A DNA stretch of 64,000 nucleotides from Clostridiales bacterium. GTDB lineage: Bacteria > Bacillota > Clostridia > Oscillospirales > Acutalibacteraceae. The position numbers were made by a program, and so were the translations under genes. Within the stretch, counting starts at the first letter, position 1, and each line of letters starts with the position of its first letter. Below the pieces are notes generated by a model. It was not told where the DNA came from. It ran no database searches and worked only from the letters and a program-made list of their open reading frames with translations. The stretch spans positions 124,001 to 188,000 of the forward strand of contig JAAWSO010000003.1 in the NCBI GenBank assembly GCA_022801595.1, given 5' to 3'. This document shows, in pieces, positions 60,964 to 64,000 of this stretch.

Positions 60964-61458
60964 AGATATTCTCTCCGTTCTTCTCTGCCAGCCATTCCTA
61001 ATTTTGGGACCCCCGGACTGACCGGAAACCAAGCTGCTGGTTTTGACAAGGCTTCTGCTGGCAGGCAAATGTACCATCCTCCGGGAGCCCAATGATATAT
61101 ACTTTATTATTATAACGCAAACAACGCGAAAATAACAAGAGGGTAGGCGGAAAGAAATGTAGAATTTACAAGGAATTCAAAAAAACCGACGGCTTTCCTC
61201 CGCTTCTCCCTTTCTTCTTGGAAAGCAAATTGTCACCCTTTTTATGCCCTAATTTGGTTAAGGATAGAAAACTGCATAGAAATCAACAAAAAAACAACGA
61301 TCTTTTCTCTAGGAAAAATTCGAACAATTATTCGATTTTTGCTTGCAAAAAGCTCCCTTTTCTGCTAAAATAGAGATATGAGATCAGAACATATATTCTA
61401 ACCAAAGGCATTTTTAAACAAATTATGGAATTTTCCAGGAAGAGAGAGGGTTACACGC
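60964..61458. other. Divergent intergenic region with a structured leader
   Basis: A leftward -10 TATAAT lies near 61113-61120. The leader of the mnmA operon can close a helix CTGCCAGC (61064-61057, read leftward) with GCTGGCAG (60992-60985) around about 64 bases. A rightward promoter lies at 61343-61371. No gene is seen. Confidence 0.5.
61343..61371 (+). promoter_or_regulatory. Promoter of the sigma-region-4-like pair
   Basis: -35 TTGCAA (61343-61348), 17-base spacer, -10 TAAAAT (61366-61371). Confidence 0.7.
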
Positions 61459-61692
61459 ATGATGGATTATCACAAATGGTCACAGCAATACCAGGAAGAA
61501 GCCCAGCGCATTCGGGAACATATCCAGGCCTTGAAAAAGGAAGCCGCCGGCAATTCCACAGATCATAATTGGAATGGACGGATCTACACCCTATACAGCA
61601 TGTACCTGGAATGCAAACACACGGCCGAGCTGCTGGAGGAGTATGCCCAGCGGCAGAACCGCCAAACTTGGATGGAGAAGGGAAGTGTGTAA
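61459..61692 (+). CDS. Small hypothetical protein
   Basis: 77 residues, mostly helical (SQQYQEEAQRIREHIQALKKEA, YTLYSMYLECKHTAELLEEYAQRQ). No family recognised. ATG 61459 follows AAGAGAGAGGG. Its stop touches the next start (TAA then ATG), so the two proteins are coupled and may act as partners. Confidence 0.75.
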   Translation: MMDYHKWSQQYQEEAQRIREHIQALKKEAAGNSTDHNWNGRIYTLYSMYLECKHTAELLEEYAQRQNRQTWMEKGSV

Positions 61693-62025
61693 ATGAGGCG
61701 AAAATCCAATCTTTGCCTAGATTTATTCACAGAAAACTTGGCCAGCCTGCAGGAATATCAACAGCGGGATTTCCTGCACAGCGGCCGGCGCGAGCATCAG
61801 AAAATGCTTCAAGTCCTTCAGCGGGCCATGCGCTATGAGCTAACTGGGCGGCAGATGGAGTGCGTGCGCCTTTATTACTTTGAGGAGAAAAAAATGTGGG
61901 AGATCGCTCAGGAGCTGGGGATCGGGGTGCCGGCAGTCTCCAAACATTTGAAAAAAGCCCGCTATCGGCTGGCCAGAGTAATGGCCTATGCCTTTGAACG
62001 GCTGGAACGCTGTGTGGAAGATTAA
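61693..62025 (+). CDS. Sigma-70 region 4-like DNA-binding protein
   Basis: 110 residues. The C-terminal half is a sigma region 4/LuxR-type HTH: LTGRQMECVRLYYFEEKKMW, EIAQELGIGVPAVSKHLKKARYRL. The N-terminal half is helical without region 2, so it is not a complete sigma factor. Such short proteins occur as regulators in clostridial chromosomes and mobile elements. Terminated at 62024-62062. Confidence 0.82.
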   Translation: MRRKSNLCLDLFTENLASLQEYQQRDFLHSGRREHQKMLQVLQRAMRYELTGRQMECVRLYYFEEKKMWEIAQELGIGVPAVSKHLKKARYRLARVMAYAFERLERCVED

Positions 62026-62062
62026 AAAGAGCGCTGTCTTTGGGATAGACAGCGCTCTTTTT
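62024..62062 (+). terminator. Terminator of the sigma-like pair
   Basis: Stem AAGAGCGCTGTCT/AGACAGCGCTCTT followed by TTTT. Confidence 0.92.
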
Positions 62063-62091
62063 TCTTTAATGAAAAGGGGAACTTCTCTTTC

Positions 62092-62691
62092 CTAATATAA
62101 ATAGGAAAGCATTTCCATGACGGAATCTGGCCCAGGGAGATACTTTTGGCTGACTGCCAACGCATGGAGTATGGAGTCGATTACATATAAGGTATTGACT
62201 GTAACAGAAATCAGAGAATCCTGAAACGATTCCCGAATCATACGGATTCCGCTGACAGACAAAAAGTTTACAATTCGTTCCGTTTCTGGGCTAATATACA
62301 CATCCTCTTCCCGCAGCCGTTTCAATAGAAAATTGCGGAATTGTTCGGTCCATTTATTCAGGAAACAGGGATCGCCATATGTCCCCAGCAAAAGCAGAAA
62401 AATGCTCTGATGCGTTTGAATATAATTGGCTATTTGTTGGCTGACAGAATAATCCCTCCGCATTGGGTCATAGGGCGGACAGGCCTGAAACAACAGGTCC
62501 ATATCCTTGAGGAGGTCATGGCCAATATCCTCCACCATTTTTTGCATATTTTCGTAATGGGTGTAGAAGGTTCCCCGCGATACTTTTGCATGCGCCACCA
62601 CATTGGTAATGGAAATTTTATTGACCGCCGTTACCTTTGCCAAATCCAGAAAACTATTTTTCATTTTTCGTTTTGTGTTTTCCGCCTTCAC
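62092..62691 (-). CDS. TetR/AcrR-family regulator
   Basis: About 199 residues. N-terminal HTH: KMKNSFLDLAKVTAVNKISITNVVAHAKVSRGTFYTHYENMQKMV. The C-terminal ligand domain is TetR_C-like. I prefer GTG 62691 after TAGGAG; the in-frame ATG at 62751 adds Cys-rich residues without a ribosome site. No efflux gene is adjacent, so the target is unknown. Confidence 0.87.
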   Translation of the reverse strand: MKAENTKRKMKNSFLDLAKVTAVNKISITNVVAHAKVSRGTFYTHYENMQKMVEDIGHDLLKDMDLLFQACPPYDPMRRDYSVSQQIANYIQTHQSIFLLLLGTYGDPCFLNKWTEQFRNFLLKRLREEDVYISPETERIVNFLSVSGIRMIRESFQDSLISVTVNTLYVIDSILHALAVSQKYLPGPDSVMEMLSYLY

Positions 62692-63075
62692 TGTTACACA
62701 ACTCCTACCATTCAAACCACATTTGACACAGTCTAAAAGGATGTTGAACAAATTGTTTTCCTATTATTTTTTTAGATCGAATGCCTCGAACATGATTTGG
62801 ATAAAATTTATGAAACTTTTTGTATTTTATCAAATAAAATTAACCTATCAAACAATTTTATGATTCAAATCTACATTAATAGTAGTATAAAACCACAAAA
62901 ATGTCAATATTCTCATCAAGTTTCGCAAACATTTTTCTTAACTTGACAAAAATTTTACTAAAAAATCTAGATTTACAGCATAACAACCAACTTATACCGC
63001 CAAAATTTGATCAGGAATATACAAAATTTCGATAGGATTTCTAGGATTACCCAATAGAAAAAGATATACTTTTTG
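62692..63075. other. AT-rich intergenic region
   Basis: It contains the tetR promoter at 62879-62907 and otherwise no gene or structure that I can name. Confidence 0.55.
62879..62907 (-). promoter_or_regulatory. Promoter of the TetR-family gene
   Basis: Leftward -35 TTGACA (62907-62902), 17-base spacer, -10 TACTAT (62884-62879). Confidence 0.7.
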
Positions 63076-63435
63076 TTACACAAAAATCCTTTTTTGGATC
63101 GTCCCGCGCTCACAAGTAAATTTTATCAAATGGTTTCCTCGATATTTCAGGTCTCCCCATTGCTTTTCCTTTGCTTTTCCGTGGTAACGCTCATTTACCT
63201 GAAAGGTCAACAACTCATTTTGAATGGTCTGGAATACCAGCGTCATACCAATGGTGCGCACATGTTGATTGCCTTCCGGGTCCTGAAACGCTTCCTGCTG
63301 CTTGATGGTCTTTATCAAAGCGGCCTTCACGATGACCACAGACGTCTTTTTTTGTATGTGAAAACGGAGCAGCAGCGCCAATCCAATCAACGCCACCGCC
63401 ACGCCAAACACAATATAGGGAACATATCCTTCCAT
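63076..63435 (-). CDS. DUF2500-like membrane-anchored protein
   Basis: 119 residues. One N-terminal membrane helix (YIVFGVAVALIGLALLLRF), then a beta-rich domain resembling DUF2500, ending QWGDLKYRGNHLIKF, which fits that family's GDxGxLxYxGxRxxxF ending. Function unknown. ATG 63435 follows AAAGGCGG. Confidence 0.72.
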   Translation of the reverse strand: MEGYVPYIVFGVAVALIGLALLLRFHIQKKTSVVIVKAALIKTIKQQEAFQDPEGNQHVRTIGMTLVFQTIQNELLTFQVNERYHGKAKEKQWGDLKYRGNHLIKFTCERGTIQKRIFV

Positions 63436-63467
63436 CCCGCCGCCTTCTTTCTAAATTCGATGTATTT

Positions 63468-63736
63468 GCGCACCTTACCGTTGCTTTCCAAACAGCACAG
63501 CCGCACGCATGATTACCTTTGCGTGATTATTGTACCACGCCTGCGGCGGGCAAGTCGCGCACGCTCCCTCCGGTCGCCAAATTGCACAGGAGCCCATACG
63601 CCCAAATGCCCGCGCTGCAGGTTCACTGCGGTTATTGTACCACGCCTGCGGCGGGCAAGTCGCGCACCTTACCGTTCCTTTCCAAACAGCATGATCGCAC
63701 GCATGGTTACCTTTGCGTGATTATTGTACCACACCT
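63468..63736. repeat. Composite repeat: unit C - family B - unit C
   Basis: Unit C (GCGCACCTTACCGTT, TTTCCAAACAGCA, TTACCTTTGCGTGATTATTG) occurs at 63468-63541 and 63662-63736. The family B unit lies between them. A 36-base block (63527-63562) is repeated exactly at 63632-63667. Confidence 0.88.
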
Positions 63737-63764
63737 GTTTGGAAGCCTGCAAGAAATCAAACAA

Positions 63765-63790
63765 AAAACGCCGGGGCTTTCCCAGCGTCC
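63765..63790 (-). terminator. Terminator of the right-edge gene
   Basis: Leftward stem CGCTGGG/CCCCGGCG with AAAG loop and TTTTTTG tail. Confidence 0.8.
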
Positions 63791-63794
63791 TGTT

Positions 63795-64000
63795 TTATTT
63801 GGGCTGCGATTCCAACCACTCACGGCCGGCGTTGGTCAAGGTGGCCATTCCCCGCTTGATATAGGGAATATCAAACAAAAATCCCGGGCGATGCTTGCCT
63901 TCCATCACTAGGTCCGACAGCGAGGCGAAAATGCCGCTGCGTTCATATACCCGATAGTCCGACTTCACCGTTACAAAAATTTTATAGTCCAGGCAAATCA
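63795..64000 (-). CDS. Hypothetical protein, C-terminal part only
   Basis: The last 68 codons of a leftward gene whose start lies beyond the window. It reads CLDYKIFVTVKSDYRVYERS, then FDIPYIKRGMATLTNAGREW and ends LESQPK with TAA at 63797-63795. No family recognised. Its terminator follows at once, which supports a real gene. Confidence 0.6.
   Translation of the reverse strand, partial: ICLDYKIFVTVKSDYRVYERSGIFASLSDLVMEGKHRPGFLFDIPYIKRGMATLTNAGREWLESQPK

Larger units (their letters stand above)
63436..63794. other. Intergenic region filled by repeat arrays
   Basis: No gene is seen. Most of it is repeat family B (63535-63643) bracketed by two copies of a second unit of about 75 bases (63468-63541 and 63662-63736), then a terminator. 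Confidence 0.7.

Noticed and set aside
63468..63736. Possible CRISPR array at the right end
   Set aside because: Only two to three units of unequal length with non-spacer-like intervening sequence, and no cas gene.

Overview
The window looks like chromosome of an anaerobic, low-to-mid GC Gram-positive of the class Clostridia, most likely an Oscillospirales/Ruminococcaceae-type genome. The evidence is the gene content: PdxST with a MocR-type PdxR, single-chain class II glycyl-tRNA synthetase, GTP-type PEP carboxykinase, an LCP-family wall enzyme, a PrsA-like lipoprotein and oxygen-sensitive NrdD/NrdG as the only ribonucleotide reductase seen. The species is not identifiable from the sequence alone.

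Layout. 1-2006: a c-di-GMP phosphodiesterase-type PAS-GGDEF-EAL protein running off the left edge. 2383-4047: a type I methylase gene (hsdM) broken by two frameshifts. 4572-13580: a visibly AT-richer accessory island. It lies between the 3' half of a tRNA-Ser and an intact tRNA-Ser, with a decayed tyrosine recombinase beside the intact tRNA. Its cargo is a DUF4143 ATPase, a zinc-ribbon/HEPN-like/SEC-C protein, a complete type III restriction-modification pair (mod-res) and a broken tcmP-like gene. 13978-21076: a DUF815 ATPase, a binding-protein/peptidoglycan-binding lipoprotein, a DIP1984 protein, a DUF6630-like protein and the pdxR<>pdxST vitamin B6 locus. 21242-24215: a rhodanese lipoprotein, an Rrf2 remnant, a GIY-YIG-DUF2075 nuclease-helicase fusion and a broken DUF4180 gene. 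24376-24729: tRNA-Tyr, -Thr, -Pro.

24943-39415 is mainly housekeeping: GtrA-like flippase, glyS, fabG-like SDR plus rsmE, pckG, a small RHH/XRE regulator pair, ptp-rimI-tsaD, polA-rlmA and dusB. 39641-51032 holds an unknown propeller-like protein, a small Smr protein, an LCP enzyme, a YfbR-type nucleotidase, the yfhO-csbB pair, a Ser-rich membrane protein, tRNA-Arg, a CPBP protease and tadA. 51198-64000 holds nrdD-nrdG under two well-placed NrdR boxes, an HxlR regulator, a PrsA-like lipoprotein, the operon (unknown)-mnmA-CpXC-asnB, a sigma-region-4-like pair, a TetR regulator, a DUF2500 protein and a partial unknown gene.

How parts may work together. GtrA (24943), YfhO (43960) and CsbB (46553) are the three kinds of protein that glycosylate lipoteichoic acid in Bacillus/Listeria, here split over two loci. 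Two dispersed intergenic repeat families and a recurring terminator sequence lie in the gaps. The most novel-looking candidates are the HEPN-like/SEC-C protein in the type III R-M island, the GIY-YIG-DUF2075 fusion, a PdxR lacking its PLP lysine, and a strong promoter directed antisense through the RHH gene.
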